Shown here: positions 44,801 to 56,339 of the stretch, piece by piece
How the letters are laid out: each line of letters opens with the position of its first letter
How positions within the stretch are numbered: the stretch's first letter is position 1
NCBI GenBank assembly: GCA_026168455.1
Contig: CM047427.1
Coordinates: 41,388,846 to 41,452,845, forward strand
Length of the DNA stretch: 64,000 nucleotides
Direction: 5' to 3'
Origin: Theocolax elegans
Lineage: Eukaryota > Arthropoda > Insecta > Hymenoptera > Cerocephalidae
The notes under the pieces: model-generated
Told to the model about the DNA's origin: nothing
The model's database searches: none
Seen by the model: the letters and a program-made list of their open reading frames with translations, nothing else
Position numbers and translations under genes: made by a program

Positions 44801-47800
44801 ATTTTTTTAACTGTATATTATTTACTTAGTGCATAAAACAATGGTAGTGTCAAAATTGAAAAATTAGTTTAATTTAGAAATTGCAAAAATTGTAGATGAT
44901 GAATTGCTCCTAAACAGAAGATAATTATTTTACGAGTTTATATGAGTCGACACAAGCTGTAGTAACCTGATCTTCATAACCGAATTTCATTTTTTCTTTT
45001 TTATTAATTTTGAAGAAAAGTTGATTTTTATTTTCTAATCGATTTTATTTTGTCTAAATAATATGTAGTTCAACAATCACTTACTTTGATAGTTTAAAAG
45101 GTATAAATTGTTAAAAATATAAGTAGTTGTAATTATCGAATCGAAGTGATTTTTTAACTGTATATTATTGACTTAGTGCATCAAACAATGGCAGTGTCAA
45201 AATTGAAAAATTAGTTTAATTTAGAAACAGTAAAAATTGTCGATGGCGTATTGCTCCTACAAAAGAAGATAAATTTACGAGTTTATGTGAGTCGACTAGA
45301 GCTGCTGTATACTGATCTTCATAACCGAATTTCAATTTTTTTTTGTGTTAATTTTGAAGAAAAGATGATTTTTATTTTACGAATCGATTTCATTTTGTCT
45401 AAATAATATGTAGCTCAAAAATAGCTTCTCTAACTTTGGTAGTTTCAAAGTTATAAATAGTTAACAATAAAAGTAGTTGTAATTATCGTATCCAAGTGAT
45501 TTTTTTAACTGTATATTATTTACTTAGTGCATAAAACAATGGCATTGTCAAAATTGAAAAATTAGTTTAATTTAGAAATTGCAAAAATTGTAGATGACGA
45601 ATTGCTCCTAAAAAGAAGATAAGTTTACGAGTTTATGTGAGTCGACTAGAGCTGCTGTATACTGATCTTCATAACCGAATATCAATTTTTCTTTTTTATT
45701 AATTTTGAAGAAAAGTTGATTTTTATTTTACGAATCGATTTTATTTTGTCTAAATAATCTGTAGTTTAACAATCACTTTTCTATCTTTGTTAGTTTAAAA
45801 GTTATAAATTGTTAATAATAAAAGTAGTTGTAATTATCGTATCCAAGTGATTTTTTTAACTGTATATTATTGACTTAGTGCATAAAACAATGGTAGTGTT
45901 AAAATTGAAAAATTAGTTTAATTTGGAAATTGCAAAAATTTTATTTGACGAATTGCTCCTAAAAAGAAGAAAAAATAAACGATTTTATATGAGTCGACTC
46001 GAGCTGCTGTAACCTGATCTTCATAACCGAATATCAATTTTTTTTTTTATTAATTTTGAAGAAAAGTTGATTTTCATTTTCTAATCGATTTTATTTTGTC
46101 TAAATAATCTGTAGTTCAATAATCATTTTTTATCTTTGTTAGTTTAAAAGTTATAAATTGTTAATAATAAAAGTAGTTGTAATTATCGTAACGAGGTGAT
46201 TTTTTAAACTGTATATTATTTACTTAGTGCATAAAACAATGGTAGTGTTAAAATTGAAAAATAAGTTTAATTTAGAAATTGAAAAAAATGTAGATGACGA
46301 ATTGCTCCTAAAATGAAGATAAGTTTACGAGTTAATATGAGTCGACTCGAGCTGCTGTAACCTGATCTTCATAACCTAATTTCAATTTTTCTGTTTTGTT
46401 AATTTTGAAGAAAACTTGATTTTAATTTTACGAATCGATTTTATTTTGTCCAAATAATACGTAGTTCAACAATCACTTCTCTATCTTTGATAGTTTAAAC
46501 GTTATAAATTGTTAATAATAAAAGTAGTTGTAATTATCGTATCGAGGTGATTTTTTTAACTGTTTATTATTTACTTAGTGCATAAAACAATGGCAGTGTC
46601 AAAATTGAAAAATAAATTTAATTTAGAAATTGTAAATGATGAATTGCTCCTAAAAGGAAGATAAATTAACGAGTTTATATGAGTCGACTGGAGCTACAGT
46701 AGCCTGATCTTCAAAACCGAATTTCAATTTTTCTTTTTTATTAATTTTGAAGAAAAGTTGATTTTATTTTTACGAATCGATTTTATTTTGTCTAAATAAT
46801 GTGTAGTTCAACAATCACTTCTCTATCTCTGATAGTTTAAAAGGTATAAATTGTTAAAAATAAAAGTAGTTGTAATTATCGTATCGAAGTGATTTTTTAA
46901 CTGTATATTATTGACTTAGTGCATAAAACAATGGTATTGTTAAAATTGGAAAATTAGTTTAATTTGGAAATTGCAAAAATTGGATTTGACGAATTGCTCC
47001 TAAAAAGAAGATAAGTTTACGAGTTTATGTGAGTCGACTCGAGCTGCTGTAACCTGATCTTCATAACCGAATTTCAATTTTTCTTTTTTGTTGTTAATTT
47101 TGAAGAAAAGTTGATTTTTATTTTCTAATCGATTTTATTTTGTCTAATAATATGTAGTTCAACAATCACTTTTCTATCTTTGTTAGTTTAAAAGTTATAA
47201 ATTGTTAACAATAAAAGTAGTTGTGTGAGTGATATGAGTTATATAAAGTGAGTTTATATGAGTCGACTCTAGCTGCTGGAACCTGATCTTCATAACCAAA
47301 TTTCAATTCTTCTTTTATGTTAATTTTGCAAAAATGTTGATTTTTAATTTACTAATCGATTTTCTATTCTCTAAATTATATGTATTAAAAAAATCACTTC
47401 TCTACCTTTGTTAGTTTAAAAGTTATAAATGTTAATAATAAAAGTAGTTGTAATTATCGTATCGAAGTGATTTTTTTAACTGTATATTATTTACTTAGTG
47501 CATAAAACAATGGTAGTGTCAAAATTGAAAAATTAGTTTAATTTAGAAATTGCAAAAATTGTAGATGATGAATTGCTCCTAAACAGAAGATAATTATTTT
47601 ACGAGTTTATATGAGTCGACACAAGCTGTAGTAACCTGATCTTCATAACCGAATTTCATTTTTTCTTTTTTATTAATTTTGAAGAAAAGTTGATTTTTAT
47701 TTTCTAATCGATTTTATTTTGTCTAAATAATATGTAGTTCAACAATCACTTACTTTGATAGTTTAAAAGGTATAAATTGTTTAAAAATATAAGTAGTTGT

Positions 47801-49246
47801 AATTATCGAATCGAAGTGATTTTTTAACTGTATATTATTGACTTAGTGCATCAAACAATGGCAGTGTCAAAATTGAAAAATTAGTTTAATTTAGAAACAG
47901 TAAAAATTGTCGATGGCGTATTGCTCCTACAAAAGAAGATAAATTTACGAGTTTATGTGAGTCGACTAGAGCTGCTGTATACTGATCTTCATAACCGAAT
48001 TTCAATTTTTTTTTGTGTTAATTTTGAAGAAAAGATGATTTTTATTTTACGAATCGATTTCATTTTGTCTAAATAATATGTAGCTCAAAAATAGCTTCTC
48101 TAACTTTGGTAGTTTCAAAGTTATAAATAGTTAACAATAAAAGTAGTTGTAATTATCGTATCCAAGTGATTTTTTAACTGTATATTATTGACTTAGTGCA
48201 TAAAACAATGGTAGTGTTAAAATTGAAAAATTAGTTTAATTTGGAAATTGCAAAAATTTTATTTGACGAATTGCTCCTAAAAAGAAAAAAAATATACGAG
48301 TTTATATGAGTCGACTCGAGCTGCTGTAACCTGATCTTCATAACCGAATATCAATTTTTCTTTTTTATTAATTTTGAAGAAAAGTTGATTTTCATTTTCT
48401 AATCGATTTTATTTTGTCTAAATAATCTGTAGTTCAATAATCATTTTTTATCTTTGTTAGTTTAAAAGTTATAAATTGTTAATAATAAAAGTAGTTGTAA
48501 TTATCGTATCGAGGTGATTTTTTATACTGTATATTATTTATTTAGTGCATAAAACAATGGCATTGTCAAAATTGAAAAATTAATTTAATTTAGAAATTGC
48601 AAAAATTGTAGATGACGAATTGCTCCTAAAAAGAAGAAAAAATAAACGATTTTATATGAGTCGACTCGAGCTGCTGTAACCTGATCTTCATAACCGAATT
48701 TCAATTTTTCTTTTTTGTTAATTTTGAAGAAAAGATGATTTTTATTTTACGAATCGATTTCATTTTGTCTAAATAGTATGTAGTTAAAAAATCACTTATC
48801 TATCTTTGTTAGTTTAAAAGTTATAAATTGTTAATAATAAAAGTAGTTGTAATTATCGTATCGAGGTGATTTTTTATACTGTATATTATTTATTTAGTGC
48901 ATAAAACAATGGCAGTGGCAAATTGAAAAATTAGTTTAATTGCGAAATTGCCAAAATTGTAGATGACGAATTGCTCCTAAAAAGAAGAAAAAATAAACGA
49001 TTTTATATGAGTCGACTCGAGCTGCTGTAACCTGATCTTCATAACCGAATTTCAATTTTTCTGTTTTGTTAATTTTGAAGAAAAGTTGATTTTTATTTTC
49101 TAATCGATTTTATTTTGTCTAAATAATATGTAGTTCAACAATCACTTTTCCATCTTTGTTAGTTTAAAAGTTATAAATTGTTAATAATAAAAGTAGTTGT
49201 AATTATCGTATCAAAGTGATTTCTTTAACTGTATATTATTTACTTA

Positions 49247-49883
49247 CAAGGGAAGTACATGACCTCCGGGAAACGGATCTCATCCTAACTTTGGTATGTC
49301 TTTTATAATATAAAAATATGAAGAAAGCCAAGTTATCTCTTGCCAATGGCCACTTTTACGGAAGTTATTCGACATTTAATAATAATAGCAGTAAAAATTA
49401 CTTCCAATTCGGTCGCTTATAACTCGGAAACAAATAAAGATAAACAATCGAACCAAAAACCAGAAGAAAGTTGAGTTCAAGTAGATATGGTTTGATAAAA
49501 AAGAAGCTCAAATTGCTTAATTTGAGGCCAAAATTTTATATAAAAAATTTATTGTTTCTTTTGGCCTAATAATCTTCAATTTCTTATTTTCTTCATAACT
49601 TTACTTCAAATTAAGCAATTTGAGCTTCTTTTTTTTAAACCATATCTACTTGAACTCAACTTTCTTCTGGTTTTTTGTTCGATTGTTTATCTTTATTTGT
49701 TTTCGAGTTATAAGCGACCGAATTGGAAGTAATTTTTACTGCTATTATTATTGGATGTCGAATAACTTCCGTAAAAGTGGCCATTGGCAAGAGATAACTT
49801 GGCTTTCTTCATATTTTTATATTATAAAAGACATACCAAAGTTAGGATGAGATCCGTTTCCCGGAGGTCATGCACTTCCCTTG
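49247..49883. mobile_element. Hairpin MITE, 637 bp, TTA on both sides
   Basis: Two arms of ~280 bp, inverted and nearly identical: CAAGGGAAGTACATGACCTC at the left and GAGGTCATGCACTTCCCTTG at the right, separated by a short AT-rich centre. TTA lies on each side (49244-49246, 49884-49886), consistent with a 3-bp duplication of a TWA-type site. No coding capacity; the frames inside are by-products of the arms. It sits exactly between the satellite and the Polinton fragment. Confidence 0.9.
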
Positions 49884-51845
49884 TTAGTGCTTTACCGGCT
49901 GCATTTGCGTTACCTCCTTCCGCAAAAAAGGGTTATTTTCCGCATTTATTCAATACGCTAGAAAATCAAAATTACATTGGTTCTTTACCCGATCCAAAGT
50001 ATTACGCGCCAGATTCCATGTCGAGTAGCGAACGAAAGGCATTTTACGCGTGGTATAATGAAACTTTGCCGTCTTATGAATTCAATTTTCAAACAGAAAT
50101 CGTAGAATATTGTCGTATGGATGTCGAGATTTTGAGACTTGCTTGCATCGCATTTCGAGAAATATTTTTAGAATCTGGAAATACATGTTCATTTAAGGAA
50201 GCTACCACTACAGCATCAGTTTGCTCGATTGTATTAAGAAAAAATTTTTTACGTAAAAATACTATCGGAATAATTCCGTCTGGAGGATATAGGCGAGCAG
50301 ATAAATATTCTCAAAAATCTTTGCAGTGGTTAGTTTATTGTGAACGAGAACTCGGCCGGGAAATCATTCATGATGGTAGAGCGCGTGAGTTTATGTTACC
50401 CGAACGGTGTCGCGTTGATGGTTACCTTCCTCCGAATGAAAATAAGCCAAATGAAAAAGGGATCGTTTTTGAGTATCAGGGCTGCTACACACATGGTTGT
50501 CCGAAATGTTTTGACAAATTTAGAGATCGTAAAATGGCATACGGTCGTACAATGAACAAAGGTAACAAAAATACGTGTAAAAAAGTTGAAAAAATAAAAG
50601 ATTTAGGATATGAAGTGCGTGAAATGTGGGAATGCGAGTTTGACGAATTAAAAAATACACAATCCGGAAATTAGAGAATTTGTAGAACATCACCCAATAA
50701 TGTATAGATTCATTTTAAATCCATGAGATGCTTTTTTTGGGGGTAGAACAGAAAATATCGTTGCTCGACGCTCTTTTGAACCGGGAGATAAAATTAAATA
50801 TACCGACATTTGCTCGCTTTATCCATATGTGTGTAAAAAAGGACGATTTCCTCTAGGTCACCCACGCATTTATATTGGTAATGAATGTTCCGAGCTGTTA
50901 AATGATAATATAAATAACTTTTTCCGAATTGATGGGTTAGTAAAGTGTAAAGTTTTACCACCAAGAAATTTATTTATTCCACTGTTACCTATAAAAATGC
51001 ACGGACGCCTACTATTTGCTCTTGGTCGATCTTGTTGCGAAGAAATGAATCAAAATGATTGTACTCATACTAATGAACGTGATCGGGAATTTTCCGGCAC
51101 TTGGGTTGCTGACGAGCTGCGTAAGTCATTGATCTTGGTTACAAAATTACAGAAACATATATAGTATGGCAATATGAGATGACTCAGTATGATCAAAAGA
51201 CAAAAATCGGTGGGCTTTTCGCGTATTATATAAATACCTTTAGCAATTAAAAAAGTACTAGTGGTTGGCCTTCATGGTGCATCAACAAAGAGACAAAACA
51301 ATTAGATATTGATCAATATTTTAACGATGAAGGGGTACGATTAGAAATGGACAAAATTGAAAACAACCCCGGGTTGAGAGCGTGTGGCAAGATGAGTTTG
51401 AACTCTTTTTGGGGTAAATTCGGGCAAAAGAGTAACTGGACACAAATGCAAATTGTCAGATCTCGAGAGGAATTATTGAAAAGAATAACGAGTCCCGAAA
51501 AACAAGTCAACGAATTGTTACCTGTCAATGACGAAATCTTGTATGTTAATTGGGAGTACATAGATGAAGCTGTAACTCCATCGACTCATACAAAGTTGTG
51601 ATTGTAGCTTATACTACTGCACAAGCAAGGTTGAAACTGTACGAACATCTAGAACAATTGCAAAGCCGTGTACTGTACTACGATACTGATTCTTGTATAT
51701 TAATTTCACGTAATGATGTTAATGAATACGAACCTAGTTTTGGTAGTAAATTGGGTGCTAAGACGAATGAATTAAAATGTTATGGAGAGGGAGCGTATAT
51801 TGAGAAGTTTGTATCTGGGGGACCAAAGTTTTATGGAATGAGTCT
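49884..51845 (+). pseudogene. Polinton/Maverick-type protein-primed DNA polymerase B, fragment
   Basis: Family-B DNA polymerase of the protein-primed kind that replicates Polinton elements. It enters inside the exonuclease part (GYFPHLFNTLENQNYIG, VEYCRMDVEIL = exonuclease III-type YxxxD). Then come CYTHGCPKC, the palm motif A in YTDICSLYPYV (~50800), motif B in KMSLNSFWGKFGQ (~51390) and motif C in YYDTDSCI (~51680). The pieces occupy frames 2, 3, 2 and 1 in turn, with stops between, so it is dead. The N-terminus is missing at the MITE junction, and the C-terminus is cut at 51845 by a SINE. No integrase, ATPase or capsid genes of the element are in the window. Confidence 0.88.
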
Positions 51846-51955
51846 TTTTTTTATTATTTTAACGTCGCTCTTTTTATGCTCCCAAACCGGTGCTAATCAG
51901 CGACGGAGGTCATACGATGTCTTGGTGCTTGTATCAATCGGCCGGGGCCGGGAAA
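51846..51955 (-). repeat. SINE fragment with internal deletion
   Basis: Matches the 8.1-kb SINE (TTTTAACGTCGCTC, TATGCTCCCAAACCGG, GGAGGTCATACGATGTCTTG) but skips the ~40-base block with AAAGCACTTG, continues GTGCTTGTATCAATCGGCCGG and then changes to GGGAAAAAAAACGTACAACA. The tRNA-like head is absent. It interrupts the polymerase gene right after its FYGMS codons. Confidence 0.8.
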
Positions 51956-52937
51956 AAAAACGTACAACATTATTATTATTATTATTCAGCAATACATTGT
52001 TTAGATTTCACAAACTTGTCACTGTCACGTTATCATATTATTCATTATAATTATATATCCGATTTATTTATATATCTTTTGTATTAAATACGTATATTCA
52101 GTTATTGTAATAATGATGTTTATATATTTATAGTAATCCTTCAGATTAGTATTATAATTCTTGTAAGGGATGTAAAACTAAAAATCCAGCATTATAAATG
52201 TTTAAAAAATAATTTTTTATAATTTTATAATAATATTTGTATTTTTAGCAGCTTACAGGGGATTAGATGGATACTGAAACAAGTGGAGATACTTTTCTAC
52301 CATTCCAAGGTAAGTGCAGAAATTTTTTTGCAATGATCATGCTACTAGATTCATCGTTATAAGGTAACAAATATACATTTCTATTAATATTTCGGGCACT
52401 TTTCCCGGATATTTTGACCATAAGTGATCTTAATGATTTAGACCCACTCTGGAAATTTTTAGGCAGTTTCTGACTATAAAAAGACATCTTTTAGACAGTA
52501 TTAGGTTACCAGAGTCCGGAGCAGAATTGCTGATTTTCACTATTTAAGGTTTAAATGGCTTACAAGAGTGTGACAGCATACATTTATGTCTTTAAAAGTA
52601 TTTTTAATGAAAAGTTCGGAAAATGTTACAAAAAAAGTCATACTTATGTTTTTAGTGAAAAATGCATCCCCTGGGAGCTAAAAATTCATGAAAATGGGCA
52701 TATAATGCAAAAAAGTGCTAAAATGTCAACTTTGACTCTCTGTAACTTAAAATAATGGCCCAGAAAAAATCTGAAAAAATTCAGGAGAACTACTGGATAC
52801 CTCTAAAACATATTCCCACAGTTATAGCAATATTTATTTTTTTCATCTTCGATGTCACAGAGAACCACCCATATATATATATATATATATAGAAATACAT
52901 AATAATAAAAATGAATTAATACTTAGCAAAAAGAAAT
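51956..52937. other. Unassigned repeat-like DNA
   Basis: 52220-52870 looks like part of an unidentified transposon on the minus strand: it would start GGGTGGTTCTCTGTGACATC (reverse of ~52850-52870), with a 74-codon frame at 52263-52487 (MSFYSQKLPKNFQSG, ARNINRNVYLLPYNDESSS) that I cannot place. A (TA)n tract lies at 52868-52891. Confidence 0.35.
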
Positions 52938-53520
52938 TGGCACTCGGATAGGTACAGGATCAAAGGATTGAGATTGTGACGGCCTGTTCTCTTTTCATTT
53001 TATCAATTAATTATCTGGAATTAAATATTTACTATGCGTGTGAGATGTTTCAATCTTTTATTTTATTTAATTATTTGGTAAATTAAAATTAATTCTTTTA
53101 CCGACAGGAATAACAAATTAGTTTTCCTATTATTTTCGTCTCTTTTACCAGTTATCAATGAATTTTGAACATATGCGTTAACTCTAAAAATTTACCTAAC
53201 TATGTAATTATAGAGTCAATTGATGTTGATAGTTATTATTTTAATTATTTTGGTAATTAATAATGCATTATTTTAAATTCCATTAGTATTCGATCGTATT
53301 TTTTTAAAATATAAATAACCATCATTTTAATTTATTTTTATTTGATAATTAATCAACGAGATTTAATAGAATATTTTTTTTTTTTACGATTTGAAGAAGA
53401 TAAATGCGAAAATATTTTATTATTATTAATTATCCAAAAAAATTTATTAAACACTTTTAATAAAAATAAGTATTGATTTTTTTTAAATAAAGGACGATTC
53501 AAAACTTAATTCCGCTAATT
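52938..53520 (+). repeat. Relic of Gypsy family-2 leader with decayed primer site
   Basis: TGGCACTCGGATAGGTAC (52938-52955) matches the intact site at 56322 at 13 of 18 positions. It is followed by GACGGCCTGTT at 52979, like 56362, and by further weak similarity (CAATCTTTT, ACCGACAGG-like blocks) to about 53.5 kb. So an older copy of the same or a related element lay here. Confidence 0.6.
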
Positions 53521-53720
53521 AAAATTGTTCGTAACTTAGATATAACTGCATCTCTCTCTCTCGTATGCCAACTATTAACCGATAGCAAAGGTTCTTAATA
53601 AAATAAACATTGTTAATTTGCTTGTAAGGAGAATATAAATAGTATAAGAAATCATGCATGTAAATAAAGATAGAAAATGTTCGTCTAACCGATGACGGCG
53701 GGCGGAATGTTTGTAACTTA

Positions 53721-54396
53721 CAAGGAGAGGTCATACCCTCTGGAAAACGGATCCTTACCAAACTCTAGGATATAATTTCTACTATAAAATCATGCAAAAA
53801 ACCGGAGTTTTAGTGTCCAATGCCCATTTTTATGATAGATATAAGCAAATAATGAAAAATCTCGCCGAAAAAATCATTGAGTTTGAACGCTTATAACTCA
53901 GAAACAATTAAAGATGTACGTATAAACTAAATTTTAAAAGAAAGCTGAGGTCGAGTAGATACGTTTTGAAAAAAGGAAGCTCAAATATTTTAATATGGTC
54001 AAAAGTTATGGGAGAAATAAGAATTAGCCAAAATTTTATCGAAAATTTAAAGTTACAATTTAATGATTTTTTTAGCCCAAAATTTCGTCTAATTGTTATT
54101 TCTCCCATAAATTTTGACCATATTAAAATATTTGAGCTTCCTTTTTTTTAAAACGTATCTACTCGATCTCAGCTTTCTTTTAAAATTTAGTTTATACGTA
54201 CATCTTTAATTGTTTCTGAGTTATAAGCATTCAAACTCAACGGTTTTTTTGGCGAGATTTTTCATTATTTGCTTATATCTATCGTAAAAATGGCCATTGA
54301 ACACTAAAACTCCGGCTTTCTGCATGATTTTATAGTAGAAATTATATCCTAGAGTTTGGTAAGGATCCGTTTTCCAGAGGGCGTGACCTCTCCTTG
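53721..54396. mobile_element. Hairpin MITE, 676 bp, TTA on both sides
   Basis: Inverted arms of ~300 bp: CAAGGAGAGGTCATACCCTC at the left and the reverse of GAGGGCGTGACCTCTCCTTG at the right, with TTA at 53718-53720 and 54397-54399. The ends (CAAGG, AGGTCAT) resemble those of the 49-kb MITE, and both arms contain a TTATAACTC(A/G)GAAACAA-like motif, so both belong to one superfamily. Non-coding. Confidence 0.9.
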
Positions 54397-54428
54397 TTAG
54401 ATATAAGTGCATAGCTCTCTCTCTTTCT

Positions 54429-54453
54429 CACACACACACACACACACACACAC
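54429..54453. repeat. (CA)n microsatellite
   Basis: Pure CA run. Confidence 0.9.
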
Positions 54454-55702
54454 TCACTCTAACGTGCCTGAAACTTGCATCAGATGTATGTACTCGTAGC
54501 TCGTCACATATGCAGGTTTCTTAGCGGGGAAAAACCCAAGCGTCGGAGATCCCGTGGAAGACATATATCTGCAGATAGCTGCAGCGGATGGGTTTTCCCT
54601 CCTGCCCACTCTGCCACAAAACATCACGGGAATGCTGAGTGGAAAAGAGAGCAGAGGATTCATTCAGTTTGGCGGGTCCGTCTCGTTCGAACCTCGATCC
54701 TGCTTCATATTAAGTTTTCCGACTCGCATAGCGTTGTGTTGTTTTTGCGAAAACATCACATTGCGAACTACGCCGTCTTCTGAGTGTATGTGTATTAGTG
54801 TGCATGCAACTACATAATTGCGGTGACCAGAGTTTGTAACGGTCCTTGTTTTGACTGAGTGCAAGGACCTGCAGTTTCTTCTTTATTTCTCGTTTAAATA
54901 CAAGTACTTTTCTTTATATTCATTTGATATTTGTTAGATAGGAGTGAATAAGATGTGCGATCCTGTATTCTACTTATTGTAGTTAAATAGATTTCGCAAC
55001 TATCTTGATGGGATTGATAGAGGTGCCACTCGTAATAAATATAACGTCCTGAGGGATCTATATTTATTTAAGTGCACACTCTTGAGTGTTGGATAAGTGA
55101 CGTGCAACCATTATATTTCAATATAAACTTACACTTTAATGCGTAGTTTTTTATGAAATGCTTTGGTGCACAATTACTGGGATTCAATTTGCCGTTTGTT
55201 TGAATTGAATATAACAATATAATATTTTAAGTATCTTGTTGTAAGGAGCTTACGTATAATTGTTACATCGAGCCTTGCTCTGGAAAAAACTAACTTTTTG
55301 CTGCTTTCATCGCGCCATTTATACTGTAAAGTTCGCTCGAGATAAACTATAATAAAGCTACTTCTTTTACAACAAAAATCATGTATAATTGTTTTAAATT
55401 CGCAAAATCTTCATATAATTTTGTATAAGAATTATTCTATGATATATTGATTACCTTTTTGTTATTGAATTTTCACGTTTTATTTCTTTATTTTTTAAAG
55501 TAAAATAAAATATCACTTTTTTTTTCAGTTGTTAATTTAAACTGACCAATCAGATTTCTTTATTTTAGCGCGTTCTAACCTGCAAATTTAATCTTTATAT
55601 CCCCTCCACTATTTATATTGGCGCAAGATAACCTCGAATTTTTATCTGTCTAAAATCTGTTGGCCCAAAATAACCTTAAAGATATGATTTTAAGTTTAAG
55701 TT
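54454..55702. other. No gene identified
   Basis: 54480-54880 has near-balanced base composition and open frames of 66-102 codons on both strands, none recognised and none with a clear advantage. It could be single-copy host DNA. The remainder to 55702 is AT-rich. Confidence 0.35.
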
Positions 55703-56316
55703 TGTTACATGCCAGAAAATATATGTAAGAAAATATATGTAAGAACGACTCGGGGCTAACAAAGTCGCACGGATTCCTTATCGCTGGTCAAGGAATGCAC
55801 AACATTGAAACTTTGACGAGCGAAGGCCAACTGCGTGACGTCAATGGGGGGAAGTAATTAGGAGTAGGGAAGTTCCTCTCCTAGTTCCTTCCTGACATTG
55901 CACTTGCCCCGGGCCCAGTTGTCTCTCAGCCGTGAAAAAGTAATCTCCTACGAGTTGTACGACAAATTGGTTCTTTTCTTCGTTCGACAATATTTAATTT
56001 TATATAACTTTTTTTATGTTCGACAATATTCGCCCGGTTTCTAAATTTATAATCTTATATTTTTCCGTTTTGTGATTTCTTTTCAATAAAGTTAAAAGTC
56101 TAAAAGAAAGGAGTAGAAATATCTTATTATTTATTCATCGAGCCCTAGAACCAACCAATATATATATAAATATATATTTATCGCCTGGCTGTCCGAGTCT
56201 CCAAAAGGTAAGATATCATTAATTACTATTCCGCCTTATTCATTTGTATAATTATTTATACCTATATTGAACAGATTGTCAATGTTTCGACAGATCGTCC
56301 CAATAAATTTATAACA
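55703..56316 (+). repeat. 5' LTR of Gypsy family 2 (614 bp)
   Basis: Starts TGTTACATGCC and ends ATTTATAACA, giving the short inverted ends TGTTA/TAACA. It includes a GC-richer promoter part (55745-55930), AT-rich TATA candidates (~55998) and AATAAA at 56085-56090. Five bases (AAAAC) separate it from the primer site. The 3' LTR is outside the window, so length rests on these signals. Confidence 0.8.
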
Positions 56317-56321
56317 AAAAC

Positions 56322-56339
56322 TGGCGCCCGAACAGGGAC
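56322..56339 (+). other. Primer-binding site, tRNA-Lys3 type (18 bp)
   Basis: TGGCGCCCGAACAGGGAC is an 18-base match to the primer site used with tRNA-Lys(UUU)-type primers. Family 1 in this window uses a different lysine isoacceptor site (TGGCGCCCAACGT). Confidence 0.93.

Larger units (their letters stand above)
37570..49243. repeat. Satellite array, ~350-bp monomers, higher-order structure
   Basis: About 25 head-to-tail monomers can be followed through the landmark GAGTCGACTCGAGCTGCTG or its variants (e.g. 37662, 39120, 40576, 42041, 42382, 44358, 47030, 49009). The usual spacing is 339-357 bp; three short units of 230 bp begin at ~42727, 44358 and 47030, with a shared GTGTGAGTGATATGAGTTA junction. 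A 2672-bp higher-order block (44588-47260) is repeated after 47260 with one monomer missing. Another block, 41888-42957, matches 46188-47260. The first three units are lengthened to ~1460 bp by an inserted element. Monomers are AT-rich and non-coding. Confidence 0.95.

Noticed and set aside
37570..49243. Telomeric repeat or rDNA context for the R1-like elements
   Set aside because: No TTAGG array or 28S rDNA sequence is present; the flanks are (TAA)n and satellite.
49620..49850. ORFs inside the hairpin MITEs (also 53908-54151)
   Set aside because: They arise from the long inverted arms; sense and antisense give mirrored frames and no protein family.
54475..54864. Host gene exons at 54.5-54.9 kb
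   Set aside because: Balanced composition and short ORFs on both strands, but no recognisable domain, splice sites or codon bias to choose a strand.
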